The translations under genes and the position numbers were made by a program. The notes below the pieces were generated by a model. That model was not told the DNA's origin and did not search any database. It saw nothing but the letters and a program-made list of their open reading frames with translations. Positions 8,391 through 17,241 of a DNA stretch of 64,000 nucleotides are shown here, in pieces. The DNA comes from Streptomyces rishiriensis (GTDB lineage: Bacteria > Actinomycetota > Actinomycetes > Streptomycetales > Streptomycetaceae), in NCBI RefSeq assembly GCF_003112535.1, contig NZ_BEWA01000029.1, positions 1 to 64,000 of the forward strand, read 5' to 3'. Each line of letters starts with the position of its first letter. Position 1 is the stretch's first letter.

Positions 8391-8765
8391 ATGAGCGACA
8401 CAGTGCCGGAGACCGCGGCGGAGGCGCCGGAGCCGCCGACGGCGGCCGGGTCCGGGGAGCGCGAGCAGGAGCAGACGCACGGGGAAGAGTGTGAGCGGGA
8501 GCGCGAGCAGGAGCACGCCCCCGCCGGTCCCGCGCCGCTGGCCGTCCCGCGCGCCTCCACCGGACACGCGGAGGTGGACGCGCAGCTGGAGCGGCTGGCC
8601 GACGCCGACCACCTCGCCACCGACGGACACGTCGAGGTGTACGAGGATGTACACCGGGGGCTGCGCGACGCGCTCACCGCGCTCGACGCCCGCCCGGGAC
8701 CCCCGGCGCCCGCACCGTCGTACGACCGGCGGACGCCTTCACCCTCGTATGGCAGTAGGAGCTGA
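8391..8765 (+). CDS. Small Glu/Ala/Pro-rich hypothetical protein
   Basis: 124 aa. The N-terminal half is low complexity (Glu, Ala, Pro, Gln). A short ordered-looking region, HAEVDAQLERLADADHLAT followed by YEDVHRGLRDALTALD, is probably two helices. I do not know a function. It sits 7 bp upstream of tlyA, in the same direction, in a tlyA-NAD kinase-recN run, so it may be co-transcribed. The conserved helical segment argues that it is real rather than a chance frame. Confidence 0.72.
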   Translation: MSDTVPETAAEAPEPPTAAGSGEREQEQTHGEECEREREQEHAPAGPAPLAVPRASTGHAEVDAQLERLADADHLATDGHVEVYEDVHRGLRDALTALDARPGPPAPAPSYDRRTPSPSYGSRS

Positions 8766-8772
8766 ACCGAAC

Positions 8773-9588
8773 GTGGCAGGAGTCGCACGTCGCCGTCTGG
8801 ACGCGGAGCTGGTCCGCCGCAAGCTCGCGCGCTCGCGTGAGCACGCCGGGCAGCTGATCGCCGCCGGCCGGGTCAGCGTCGGCAAGACCGTCGCGACGAA
8901 ACCGGCCACACAGGTGGAGACCGCCGCAGCGATCGTCGTGGCCGTCGACGCCGACGACCCGGACTACGTCTCCCGGGGCGGGCACAAGCTCGCCGGGGCG
9001 CTGGAGGCGTTCGTGCCCCAGGGGCTCGTGGTGCGGGGACGGCGGGCCCTCGACGCCGGCGCCTCCACCGGAGGGTTCACGGACGTGCTGCTGCGGGCGG
9101 GCGCCGTGCACGTCGTCGCCGTGGACGTCGGATACGGACAACTCGCCTGGTCTCTTCAGAGCGATGAACGCGTCACCGTCAAGGACCGTACGAACGTACG
9201 CGAGTTGACGCTTGAAGCGATCGATGGGGAGCCTGTGGATCTTGTCGTGGGGGACTTGTCCTTCATCCCGCTCGGGCTGGTGCTGCCGGCCCTGGCGCGG
9301 TGCGCCGGACCGGACGCGGACCTGGTGATGATGGTCAAGCCCCAGTTCGAGGTGGGGAAGGAACGGCTGGGCAGCGGGGGCGTCGTGCGCAGCCCGCAGC
9401 TTCGGGCGGAAGCCGTTCGGGGCGTGGCCGCGAAGGCGTGGGACCTGGGACTCGGGGTGCGGGGGGTCACCGCCAGTCCGCTGCCCGGGCCGTCGGGCAA
9501 TGTCGAGTACTTTCTGTGGCTTCGGGCCGGGGCTCCCGCCCTGGACCCGGCCGACGTCGACCGTGCAGTTGCGGAGGGGCCGCGTTGA
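8773..9588 (+). CDS. tlyA: TlyA family rRNA (cytidine-2'-O)-methyltransferase
   Basis: 271 aa. An N-terminal S4 RNA-binding domain (RRRLDAELVRRKLARSREHA) is followed by the FtsJ/RrmJ-like methyltransferase with the linker SRGGHKL, SAM motif DAGASTGGFTDVLL and VGDLSFI. TlyA 2'-O-methylates 16S and 23S rRNA and, in mycobacteria, is needed for capreomycin/viomycin sensitivity. GTG 8773 has AGGAG 11 nt upstream; an ATG at 8749 would overlap the previous gene without an RBS. It overlaps the NAD kinase gene by 4 bp. Confidence 0.94.
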   Translation: MAGVARRRLDAELVRRKLARSREHAGQLIAAGRVSVGKTVATKPATQVETAAAIVVAVDADDPDYVSRGGHKLAGALEAFVPQGLVVRGRRALDAGASTGGFTDVLLRAGAVHVVAVDVGYGQLAWSLQSDERVTVKDRTNVRELTLEAIDGEPVDLVVGDLSFIPLGLVLPALARCAGPDADLVMMVKPQFEVGKERLGSGGVVRSPQLRAEAVRGVAAKAWDLGLGVRGVTASPLPGPSGNVEYFLWLRAGAPALDPADVDRAVAEGPR

Positions 9589-10490
9589 GTCAGAACCGAG
9601 CTCGTACTGTTTTCCTGCTCGCCCACACCGGGCGGCCTGCGGCCATCCGCAGTGCCGAGCTGGTGGTCAAGGGGCTGCTGCGCGAGGGCATCGGGGTGCG
9701 CGTACTGGAGTACGAGGCGTCCGACCTGCATGTGCCGGACGACGTGGAACTGGTCGCCGAGGCCACCCCGCAGTGCCTGGAGGGGTGCGAGCTGCTCATC
9801 GTCCTCGGCGGTGACGGCACGCTCCTGCGCGGCGCGGAGTTCGCGCGGGCGTCCGGGGTGCCGATGCTCGGCGTCAACCTCGGGAGCGTCGGCTTCCTCG
9901 CGGAGGCCGAGCGCGACGACCTCGACAAGGTCGTCGACCGGGTGGTGACCCGGGCGTACGAGGTCGAGGAGCGCATGACCGTCGACGTCGTCGTGCACCG
10001 CAACGGGGACATCGTGCACACCGACTGGGCGCTGAACGAGGCGGCCGTGCAGAAGGCGGGCGCCGAGAAGCTGCTCGAGGTGGTGCTGGAGATCGACGGG
10101 CGGCCGGTCACCGGGTTCGGGTGCGACGGGATCGTCCTGTCGACGCCCACCGGCTCCACCGCGTACGCGTTCTCCGCCGGCGGGCCCGTGGTGTGGCCGG
10201 AGGTCGAGGCGTTGCTGATGGTGCCGATCAGCGCGCACGCGTTGTTCGCGAAGCCGCTGGTGACCTCGCCGAACTCGGTGCTCGCGGTCGAGCTGCTGCC
10301 GCACATCCCGCCGGGGGTCCTGTGGTGCGACGGGCGGCGGACCTTCGAGCTGCCTCCGGGGGCCCGGGTCGAGGTGCGACGCGGCGCCGTGCCGGTGCGG
10401 CTCGCCCGGCTGCACCACGCCTCGTTCACCGACCGGCTTGTGGCGAAGTTCGCCCTGCCCGTCGCGGGCTGGCGCGGGGCGCGGAACTAG
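9585..10490 (+). CDS. nadK: NAD kinase
   Basis: 301 aa. It carries the family motifs LGGDGTLL, NLGSVGFL, a NEAAV site and STPTGSTAYAFSAGGP. The enzyme phosphorylates NAD to NADP using ATP or polyphosphate. It starts with TTG 9585 overlapping the tlyA stop (TTGA), with GGAGGGG about 6 nt upstream, so it should be translationally coupled to tlyA. The tlyA-nadK-recN order is conserved in actinobacteria. Confidence 0.95.
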   Translation: MSQNRARTVFLLAHTGRPAAIRSAELVVKGLLREGIGVRVLEYEASDLHVPDDVELVAEATPQCLEGCELLIVLGGDGTLLRGAEFARASGVPMLGVNLGSVGFLAEAERDDLDKVVDRVVTRAYEVEERMTVDVVVHRNGDIVHTDWALNEAAVQKAGAEKLLEVVLEIDGRPVTGFGCDGIVLSTPTGSTAYAFSAGGPVVWPEVEALLMVPISAHALFAKPLVTSPNSVLAVELLPHIPPGVLWCDGRRTFELPPGARVEVRRGAVPVRLARLHHASFTDRLVAKFALPVAGWRGARN

Positions 10491-10588
10491 GGTCTGTCGT
10501 TCGGATCGGGGGCCGGGGAGGCGCGTCCACTCGCGCGGGTGACAGGGTGCCTCGCACTTTCCCTCCCCGACCTCGTAAGGTCGTCTCC

Positions 10589-12319
10589 GTGTTGGAGGAG
10601 ATGCGGATACGGTCGCTCGGAGTCATCGACGACGCTGTCGTCGAGCTGTCGCCCGGCTTCACCGCCGTCACCGGTGAGACGGGCGCGGGCAAGACCATGG
10701 TGGTCACCAGCCTCGGACTGCTGCTGGGCGGACGCGCTGATCCCGCCCTCGTGCGGATCGGTGCGGAGAAGGCGGTCGTGGAAGGACGGATCACGGTGCC
10801 CCCGGGCGCCGCGGTGGTCCTGCGGGCCGAGGAGGCGGGCGCCGAGCTCGACGACGGGGCGTTGCTCATCAGCCGTACCGTTTCCGCCGAGGGGCGGTCG
10901 CGGGCGCACGTGGGCGGGCGGAGCGTGCCCATGGGCGTGCTCGCCGAACTCGCCGACGAGCTGGTGGCCGTGCACGGGCAGACCGACCAGCAGGGGCTGC
11001 TCAAGCTGTCCCGGCAGCGGCAGGCGCTCGACCGGTACGCGGGCGACGCGGTGACGGTGCCGCTCGCCAAGTACACCGAGGCCTACCGGCGGCTGCGGGC
11101 GGTGGCCGTCGAGCTGGACGAGATCGTCACCCGCGCGCGTGAGCGGGCGCAGGAGGCCGACCTGCTGCGCTTCGGGCTCGACGAGATCGCCGGCGTCGAA
11201 CCGCGCGCCGGGGAGGACGTCGAGCTCGCGGAGGAGGCCGAGCGGCTCGGACACGCGGAGGCGCTGTCGTCCGCCGCCACGGTCGCGCACGCCGCGCTGG
11301 CCGGGAACCCCGAGGATCCCGAGGGGATCGACGCCGCCACGCTCGTGGCGGGCGCGCAGCGGGCCCTGGAGGCCGTTCGGTCGCACGACCCCGCGCTGTC
11401 CGCGCTGGCCGACCGGATCGGGGAGATCGGCATCCTGCTGGGCGACGTCGCGGGCGAGCTCGCCGGGTACGCCGACGACCTGGACGCCGACCCGCTGCGG
11501 CTGTCGGCCGTGGAGGAGCGGCGGGCCGCGCTCACCGCCCTCACCCGCAAGTACGGGCAGGACACGAACTCCGTGCTCGCCTGGGCCGAGCAGAGCGCCG
11601 CCCGTCTCACCGAGCTGGACGGCGACGACGAGCGCATCGACGAGCTGACCGCCGAGCGGGACGCGCTGCGGACCGAACTCGGCGGGCTGGCGCAGGCGCT
11701 GACCGACGCGCGCACGGATGCCGCGGAGCGGTTCGCCGCGGCGGTGACCGCCGAGCTGGCCTCGCTGGCCATGCCGCACGCGCGCGTGTCGTTCGACATC
11801 CGGCAGACCGAGGACCCGGAGGGCGTCGAGGTCGGCGGCCGTACGGTCGCCTACGGGCCGGCCGGCGTGGACGAGGTCGAGCTGCTGCTCGCCCCTCACC
11901 CGGGCGCCCCGCCGCGGCCCATCGCCAAGGGCGCGTCCGGCGGTGAGCTCTCGCGCGTGATGCTGGCCGTCGAGGTCGTGTTCGCGGGGACGGATCCGGT
12001 GCCGACGTATCTCTTCGACGAGGTCGACGCGGGCGTGGGCGGCAAGGCGGCCGTCGAGATCGGGCGTCGGCTGGCGCGGCTCGCGAAGACCGCGCAAGTG
12101 GTGGTCGTCACCCACCTTCCGCAGGTCGCCGCCTTCGCCGACCGGCAGCTGCTGGTCGAGAAGACGCACGACGGGTCGGTCACCCGGTCCGGCGTGAAGG
12201 TCCTGGAGGGCGAGGAGCGCATCCGCGAGCTGTCCCGCATGCTCGCCGGCCAGGAGGACTCCGAGACGGCGCGGGCCCACGCGGAGGAGCTCCTCGCCAC
12301 GGCTCGCGCGGACGGGTGA
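10589..12319 (+). CDS. recN: DNA repair protein RecN
   Basis: 576 aa SMC-like ATPase. Walker A is GETGAGKT near the N-terminus, a long coiled-coil middle follows, and the C-terminus has GGELSRVMLAVEVV, the TYLFDEVDAGVGG Walker B and THLPQVAAFAD. RecN acts early in double-strand-break repair. GTG 10589 was chosen with AAGG about 9 nt upstream; ATG 10601 is directly abutted by GGAGGAG with no spacing. I did not find a full GAAC-N4-GTTC LexA box in the 98 bp upstream. Confidence 0.94.
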   Translation: MLEEMRIRSLGVIDDAVVELSPGFTAVTGETGAGKTMVVTSLGLLLGGRADPALVRIGAEKAVVEGRITVPPGAAVVLRAEEAGAELDDGALLISRTVSAEGRSRAHVGGRSVPMGVLAELADELVAVHGQTDQQGLLKLSRQRQALDRYAGDAVTVPLAKYTEAYRRLRAVAVELDEIVTRARERAQEADLLRFGLDEIAGVEPRAGEDVELAEEAERLGHAEALSSAATVAHAALAGNPEDPEGIDAATLVAGAQRALEAVRSHDPALSALADRIGEIGILLGDVAGELAGYADDLDADPLRLSAVEERRAALTALTRKYGQDTNSVLAWAEQSAARLTELDGDDERIDELTAERDALRTELGGLAQALTDARTDAAERFAAAVTAELASLAMPHARVSFDIRQTEDPEGVEVGGRTVAYGPAGVDEVELLLAPHPGAPPRPIAKGASGGELSRVMLAVEVVFAGTDPVPTYLFDEVDAGVGGKAAVEIGRRLARLAKTAQVVVVTHLPQVAAFADRQLLVEKTHDGSVTRSGVKVLEGEERIRELSRMLAGQEDSETARAHAEELLATARADG

Positions 12320-12779
12320 CGGCCCCTGCCGCAGACTGCACGGCAGGCACGGCAGGCACGGCAGGCACGGCAGGCACGGCAGGCACGGCAGGTCCTGAGG
12401 GCGCTGAGGGCGCTGAGGGCGCTGAGGGTGCCGCGCAGCGGATGCGGGGCGGGCGGCGCGGGGCGACCCGCACGGCCCGCCCCGTCGGCGTTGCTCCCGT
12501 AGGCCCGGACCCGGTCGCCGTCGCCGTTCCCGTCGACTGCGGCGCGGCGCGGCCCGGTCGGGGCCGACGAATCGAACGCGGAACCGGTCGGCTTCACCCG
12601 CGTGGGTGAAGCGCAGGGGTCTGCGGGCCGTCGCCCGGAGGCTGGAGGGCACGGAACACCCGTACGTCCTGGCATCCTTGGGCGCAATACGTGGAGGAAC
12701 GCCAGCGGTCCACCCCTCCGCCCGGCCCTTCTGTACGTTTCTTCGTGACCGTCCGAGCCGAACCAGGAGCCCCGGCCAC
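12320..12779. other. Repeat-bearing intergenic region after recN
   Basis: 460 bp without a convincing gene. It begins with two adjacent 9-bp tandem arrays and continues as ordinary high-GC DNA. An open frame at 12316-12609 overlaps the recN stop, but its first part is just the translated repeat and the rest has no recognisable features. The promoter of the glycosyltransferase should lie in the right part, where AGGAG at 12765 serves as its RBS. Confidence 0.6.
12342..12427 (+). repeat. Two adjacent 9-bp tandem arrays
   Basis: GGCAGGCAC is repeated 5.7 times (12342-12392), then GCGCTGAGG follows 3 times (12401-12427) after a partial unit. Both have a 9-bp period, so any reading frame through them stays open. 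Confidence 0.95.
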
Positions 12780-13910
12780 GTGAGCAGCCACTCACCGCAC
12801 GGCCAGTCGTCGCTGCGCACCGTGCAGGTGCTGGGCGGCGGCAACGCCGGCAGCAGCGCGCATGTGCGCTCCCTGACCGCGGGGCTCGTCGCGCGGGGCG
12901 TGCGGGTCACGGTGTGCGCCCCCATCGATGCGGATGACACCTACGACTTCAGGGGCGCGGGCGCCGAACACGTGCACGTGCCGCGCAGCAGTGACCCGGG
13001 TTCCGTGGCGGCGCTCCGCGCGGCCTGCACCGACGCCGACCTCGTCCACGCGCACGGACTGCACGCCTCCTTCCGCGCCGTCCTCGCGCTCAGCGGCCGA
13101 CGCACCCCGCTCGTCGTCACCTGGCACAACCGCGCGCACGCCGAGGGCGCCCGCGCCCACCTGCTGCGACTGCTGGAGCGACGCGTCGCGAGGACGGCCA
13201 CGGTGGTCCTCGGCACCACCTCCGACCTGGTCGACCGGGCCCGCCGCACGGGCGCCCGCGACGCGCGGCTCGCGGCGGTGGCGCTGCCCCGGCGCCGGCC
13301 GGGCGAGGGGCCGCAGGAGGAGTGCGAACAGCCGCTGCCCAAGCTGCGGGCCGAACTCGGCGCGATCGGCCGGCCCCTGCTCGTGGCGGTCGGCTCACTG
13401 GACCGGCACCGGGGGCACGACCTCCTGCTGGACGCCTCGCACGCGTGGCGCGAGCTGGATCCCGCCCCCCTGGTGGTGATCGCGGGGGAGGGGCCGCAGC
13501 GGGCCGAGCTGCAGCGCCGCATCGAGGACGAGGAGCTGCCGGTCCGGCTCGTCGGGCTGCGGGACGACGTCAGCGAACTCCTGGCCGCCGCCGACCTGGC
13601 GCTGCTGCCCGGCGGCGGGGAGTCGCGGTCGGTGCTCGCGCAGGAGGCGCTGCACGCGCGCGTGCCGCTCGTCGCGACTCTGACCGGCGGCGTCCGCGAG
13701 CTCGTCGGCGACGCGGCCGAACTGGTGCCGCGCGGCGATGCGAGAGCCTTCGGCGCCGCCGTCGTACGGCTGCTCGGCGACCCCGAACGGGCCGGGCGGC
13801 TGCGGGACTCGGGCACCCGGCAGGCGGCCACCTGGCCCACCGAGGACGAGACCGTCGCCCAGGTGCTCAGCGTCTACGACGAGCTGACGCAGCCCCGCCC
13901 GATGATCTGA
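12780..13910 (+). CDS. GT4-family glycosyltransferase
   Basis: 376 aa. The N-terminal Rossmann part has VQVLGGGNAGSSAHVRSL, an HAHGLHAS motif and TWHNRAH. The C-terminal GT-B half shows LVAVGSLDRHRGHDLLLDA, IAGEGPQRAELQ and a nucleotide-sugar loop PGGGESRSVLAQEAL. This is a retaining GT4 enzyme; donor and acceptor are unknown. GTG 12780 has AGGAG at 10 nt. It stands alone, converging with the PucR regulator gene. Confidence 0.88.
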   Translation: MSSHSPHGQSSLRTVQVLGGGNAGSSAHVRSLTAGLVARGVRVTVCAPIDADDTYDFRGAGAEHVHVPRSSDPGSVAALRAACTDADLVHAHGLHASFRAVLALSGRRTPLVVTWHNRAHAEGARAHLLRLLERRVARTATVVLGTTSDLVDRARRTGARDARLAAVALPRRRPGEGPQEECEQPLPKLRAELGAIGRPLLVAVGSLDRHRGHDLLLDASHAWRELDPAPLVVIAGEGPQRAELQRRIEDEELPVRLVGLRDDVSELLAAADLALLPGGGESRSVLAQEALHARVPLVATLTGGVRELVGDAAELVPRGDARAFGAAVVRLLGDPERAGRLRDSGTRQAATWPTEDETVAQVLSVYDELTQPRPMI

Positions 13911-14034
13911 GCCGCGGAGGAACAGCTGCCGGGCCCGATGTCGCGGGCCGGCCGGGACCGGGCGACGCCGACGGCCCCGGCGAACGGGGGCGAAGGGGCG
14001 CGCGCCGGCGTTCTCGGCGGCACGGCACGTGGTC

Positions 14035-15678
14035 TCACGGCACGTGGCGCCGCGCCTGCAGCGCCAGGCTCAACGCCAGGACCGTCTGGGGGTCGTCGAG
14101 GTCGGTGCCGAGCAGTTCGCCGATGCGGGCGAGGCGGTTGTAGAGGGTCTGCCGGTTCAGGTGCAGCTCGCGGGCCGTCTCCGCCTTGCGTCCGGCGTGC
14201 GCCAGATACGTCTCCAGGGTCGGCAGCAGCGGCGGCCTGGAGCGCTGGTCGTGGTCGCGGACCGGGCCGATGGCGCGGTCCACGAACGCCGCCAGGTCGC
14301 GGTGGTCGCGCAGCCGCCACAGCAGCAGGTCGATGTCCAGACGGCGGGCGTCGTACCAGAGGCGGTCCGGCAGACCGTGCGCCGCCGTCGCCGTCTCCGC
14401 CGCGTGTCCGAGCCCCGCCGAGGCGGCTGCCCAGCCGCCCGCGACCCCGACGACCACCACCGGGGGCGCGGCCCCCGGCCGTTGCATCCCGGCCCGCTCC
14501 ACCCCGGCGCGCAGCGCCGCCGCGACCCGGTCCGCCACCGCGGGCCGCTCCGCCTCCGAGCGCAGTCCCAGCAGCACCGGCACGCGGCCCTCCACCGGCC
14601 GCACGCCCAGCAGCACCGGCACCCCCACCGACGTCAGCTCCTCCGCGACCGCCCGTGCCAGCACCGCCCAGCCCCCGCCCGGTGAGATGCCGTCGCCCAG
14701 GCGCATGACGACCGGCAGCAGCGGGCCGGCGGCGGGCCTGAAGCCGAGCACCCGCGCCTGCGCCGGGGCGTCCTCCGCGGCGATCCGGCCCTCGGCGAGG
14801 TCGGTCAGGAAGTCGCCCCGGCCGCGCGCGGCGAGCTCCTCCTCCTGGCGGGCCTGCATCAGCACCACCGCCAGGATCCCGGCCGCCCGTTCGGCCGCGA
14901 TGCGGTGCACGGGAGCGAGCGGGGCACGCACGGGCAGCTGCACCAGCCGGGCACGCACCGCGCCCGTCCCCGACCCGCCCCCGGGCACGTCCACCAGCAC
15001 CGAACCGGCGGGCGGCGGCGCGTCCTTGTGCGGGCCGCGCAGTCCCTCCCACACCTGGAGCGGATCCGCGCCCTGCGGGCCCTCCCCGGCCGCGTACAGC
15101 AGGCGTCCGTCGGTCGTCTCCAGGAACACCGGGTTGTCGCCGAAGTCCGCCAGGATGCCCAGCACCTGCGGGATCCCGCCGCCGCCGAGCAGGGCCTGCG
15201 TACAGCGCCGGTGCACCTCCTCGGCCTGCTGGAGAAGGGCGTAGTGCCCGTTGACGATCTCGGTGTGGACCTCCTCCGTGACCGTCACGAACGCCACCTC
15301 GCGGTGCAGTTGGACGAGCGGGAGCCCGGTCGTGCGCGCCGTCTCGACCAGGGCCGCGGGCAGCCGGTCGAAGCGCGGGCCCAGCTCGATCACCAGGGCC
15401 GCGATGCCCCGCTCGGCCAGCGTGCGGACGAACGCCCGTTGCTCGGCCGGACGCGTGCCGAGACCGTAGCCCGTCGTCAGCAGCAGTTCCCCGCCCTTGA
15501 GCAGCGAGGCGATGTGCGGGACCTCGCCCGCGTGCACCCAGCGCACCGTGCGGTCCAGCCGCTCGCCGCCCGCGAGGACCTCGGGCAGCCCGCTGCGCAG
15601 GCCGGGCAGCTCCAGCGCGCGCTGCACGGTGATGCCGGCGCTCCGGCTGTCCAATCGGTGGTCCGTGCGGCTGTCCAT
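14035..15678 (-). CDS. PucR family transcriptional regulator
   Basis: 547 aa. The N-terminal PucR domain (residues about 12-140: VQRALELPGLRSGLPEVLAG, GGELLLTTGYGLG) is followed by a long middle region and the C-terminal PucR-type helix-turn-helix, TARELHLNRQTLYNRLARI, near residue 510. Relatives control purine catabolism or other amine and carbon pathways. It is 69 bp upstream of nothing on its own strand except its own promoter; the FAD oxidoreductase gene lies just beyond and is also on the minus strand, so joint control is possible but unproven. Confidence 0.9.
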   Translation of the reverse strand: MDSRTDHRLDSRSAGITVQRALELPGLRSGLPEVLAGGERLDRTVRWVHAGEVPHIASLLKGGELLLTTGYGLGTRPAEQRAFVRTLAERGIAALVIELGPRFDRLPAALVETARTTGLPLVQLHREVAFVTVTEEVHTEIVNGHYALLQQAEEVHRRCTQALLGGGGIPQVLGILADFGDNPVFLETTDGRLLYAAGEGPQGADPLQVWEGLRGPHKDAPPPAGSVLVDVPGGGSGTGAVRARLVQLPVRAPLAPVHRIAAERAAGILAVVLMQARQEEELAARGRGDFLTDLAEGRIAAEDAPAQARVLGFRPAAGPLLPVVMRLGDGISPGGGWAVLARAVAEELTSVGVPVLLGVRPVEGRVPVLLGLRSEAERPAVADRVAAALRAGVERAGMQRPGAAPPVVVVGVAGGWAAASAGLGHAAETATAAHGLPDRLWYDARRLDIDLLLWRLRDHRDLAAFVDRAIGPVRDHDQRSRPPLLPTLETYLAHAGRKAETARELHLNRQTLYNRLARIGELLGTDLDDPQTVLALSLALQARRHVP

Positions 15679-15747
15679 GCAGCGGACGCTACCTGCGCGG
15701 ACCTTCCGGTGACATCTGGACCTTCCGGTGACATCTGCGCGGTGGTC

Positions 15748-17130
15748 TCAGGCGGGCCTGACGTTGTGGTTGAAGCGGAACACGTTCTCGGGGTCGTACC
15801 CGCGCTTCACGTCGGCGAGCCGCCGGGCGTTCTCCGCGCCGACGCCCGCGACGACCCGGTCGGCGCCCTCGTCGCCGATGAAGTTGAGGTAGACCGCTCC
15901 GGTGCTCCACGGCTGTGCGTCGGCCCGGACGTCCCGGACCCACTGGATGCACCGCTCGTCGTCCGCCGGGTCCTCCCACAGTCCGAAGGGGTGCACGGCC
16001 CAGGGCGCGTCGCGGTACGGCACGGGGTACTCGTGCGGGCCGGCGCCGATCGCGCCGCCCTGCGGGAACAGCGCGTGCATGGTGCCGGTCGGCACGGGCA
16101 TGGCCCGGCCGCGGGCGCAGTACACGTCGACGAACTCGTCCGGGGCGCCGGTCAGGTACTCCGCCGACCAGTAGTTCCGCATCCCGGGCGGGTCGTCGAG
16201 CATGCACTGGACGTCGGCGTACGGCATCGCCCCGACGACCTCCGTCTCGTGCGGCAGCGCCAGCAGGGGCTGGGCGAGCTTGCGCATGTCCTCCTCGGCG
16301 CCGGCGTACGTCAGCAGCATCCCGCACAGCAGCGAGCCGACCAGGTGCGGCGGGACGAACTCCTCGGGCGGCCCGGTGAGGTAGATGACGGCGCCGCTCG
16401 CCTCGTCCGGGCCGGCCGCTATCACGTCCCGGTAGGTGCGGGTGACCTCGGGGCCGAACTCGGGCAGGTAGAGCAGCAGCGCGATGGAGAACTCGGGCAG
16501 CTCGTGCAGCTTCAGGGTGAGCGCGGTGGCGACGCCGAAGTTGCCGCCGCCGCCGTGCAGCGCCCAGAACAGGTCCGGGTGCTCGTCGGCGTTCGCGCGC
16601 ACCTGCCGGCCGTCCGCGGTGACCAGCTCGACTTCGAGCAGGTTGTCCACGGCCAGGCCGTAGCGGCGGTCGAGCCAGCCGGTGCCGCCGCCGAGGACGA
16701 AGCCGCCGACGCCGGTGGTGGAGGCCCGGCCGCCGGTGGTGGCCAGCCCGTGGGGCTGACACGCGCGGTCCAGGTCGCTCATGGTGGCCCCGCCGGCGAT
16801 CCGTGCCGTCCCGGCGGCGGGGTCGACGGCGACCGCGCGCATGTGCCGCAGGTCGACCACCAGGGCGCCGTCGCCCAGCGCCATGCCCGCGACGCTGTGT
16901 CCGCCGCCGCGCACCGCGACGGGCAGGTCCAGGTCGCGGGCGCAGCGCACGGACCGTACGACGTCGGACTCGTCGACGCACTGGGCCATCGCGGCCGGAC
17001 GACGGTCGATCATCGCGTTGAAGACGGTCCGGGCCTCGTCGTAACCCGGATCCTCCGGGGCGAACACGTCGCCGACCAGTTCCTCGCGCAGCGCGGACAG
17101 TGCCGCGCCCGCCTTCGATGGGGAGGCCAT
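15748..17130 (-). CDS. FAD-linked oxidoreductase (berberine-bridge/PCMH type)
   Basis: 460 aa. The FAD-binding PCMH domain shows VRGGGHSVAGMALGDGALVV, whose His usually carries 8-alpha-linked FAD, and GVGGFVLGGGTGWLDRRYG. The usual second covalent Cys position is not Cys here, so a mono-covalent flavin is expected. The C-terminus ends with the BBE motif (VKRGYDPENVFRFNHNV). Substrate unknown. ATG 17130 has a GGGGGC-type RBS and is preferred to the longer frame to 17214. There is no signal peptide, so it is probably cytoplasmic. Confidence 0.9.
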   Translation of the reverse strand: MASPSKAGAALSALREELVGDVFAPEDPGYDEARTVFNAMIDRRPAAMAQCVDESDVVRSVRCARDLDLPVAVRGGGHSVAGMALGDGALVVDLRHMRAVAVDPAAGTARIAGGATMSDLDRACQPHGLATTGGRASTTGVGGFVLGGGTGWLDRRYGLAVDNLLEVELVTADGRQVRANADEHPDLFWALHGGGGNFGVATALTLKLHELPEFSIALLLYLPEFGPEVTRTYRDVIAAGPDEASGAVIYLTGPPEEFVPPHLVGSLLCGMLLTYAGAEEDMRKLAQPLLALPHETEVVGAMPYADVQCMLDDPPGMRNYWSAEYLTGAPDEFVDVYCARGRAMPVPTGTMHALFPQGGAIGAGPHEYPVPYRDAPWAVHPFGLWEDPADDERCIQWVRDVRADAQPWSTGAVYLNFIGDEGADRVVAGVGAENARRLADVKRGYDPENVFRFNHNVRPA

Positions 17131-17241
17131 GAGGCGCCCCCTTCCGTGCAGGGGCAGATGGCTCCAGCGTAGGCGGGCGCGGCCGCCCGGTCCTGTTCGG
17201 CGGCCGCACGTCACCGGTCCGTAAGACCTCTGCCCAGGGGC

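Noticed and set aside
10491..10588. SOS box for recN
   Set aside because: Only a GTTC half-site (GTCGTTCGG) is present; no GAAC-N4-GTTC.
12316..12609. 97-aa frame overlapping the recN stop
   Set aside because: First third is only the translated 9-bp repeat, and the remainder shows no conserved-looking features; kept as a repeat region.
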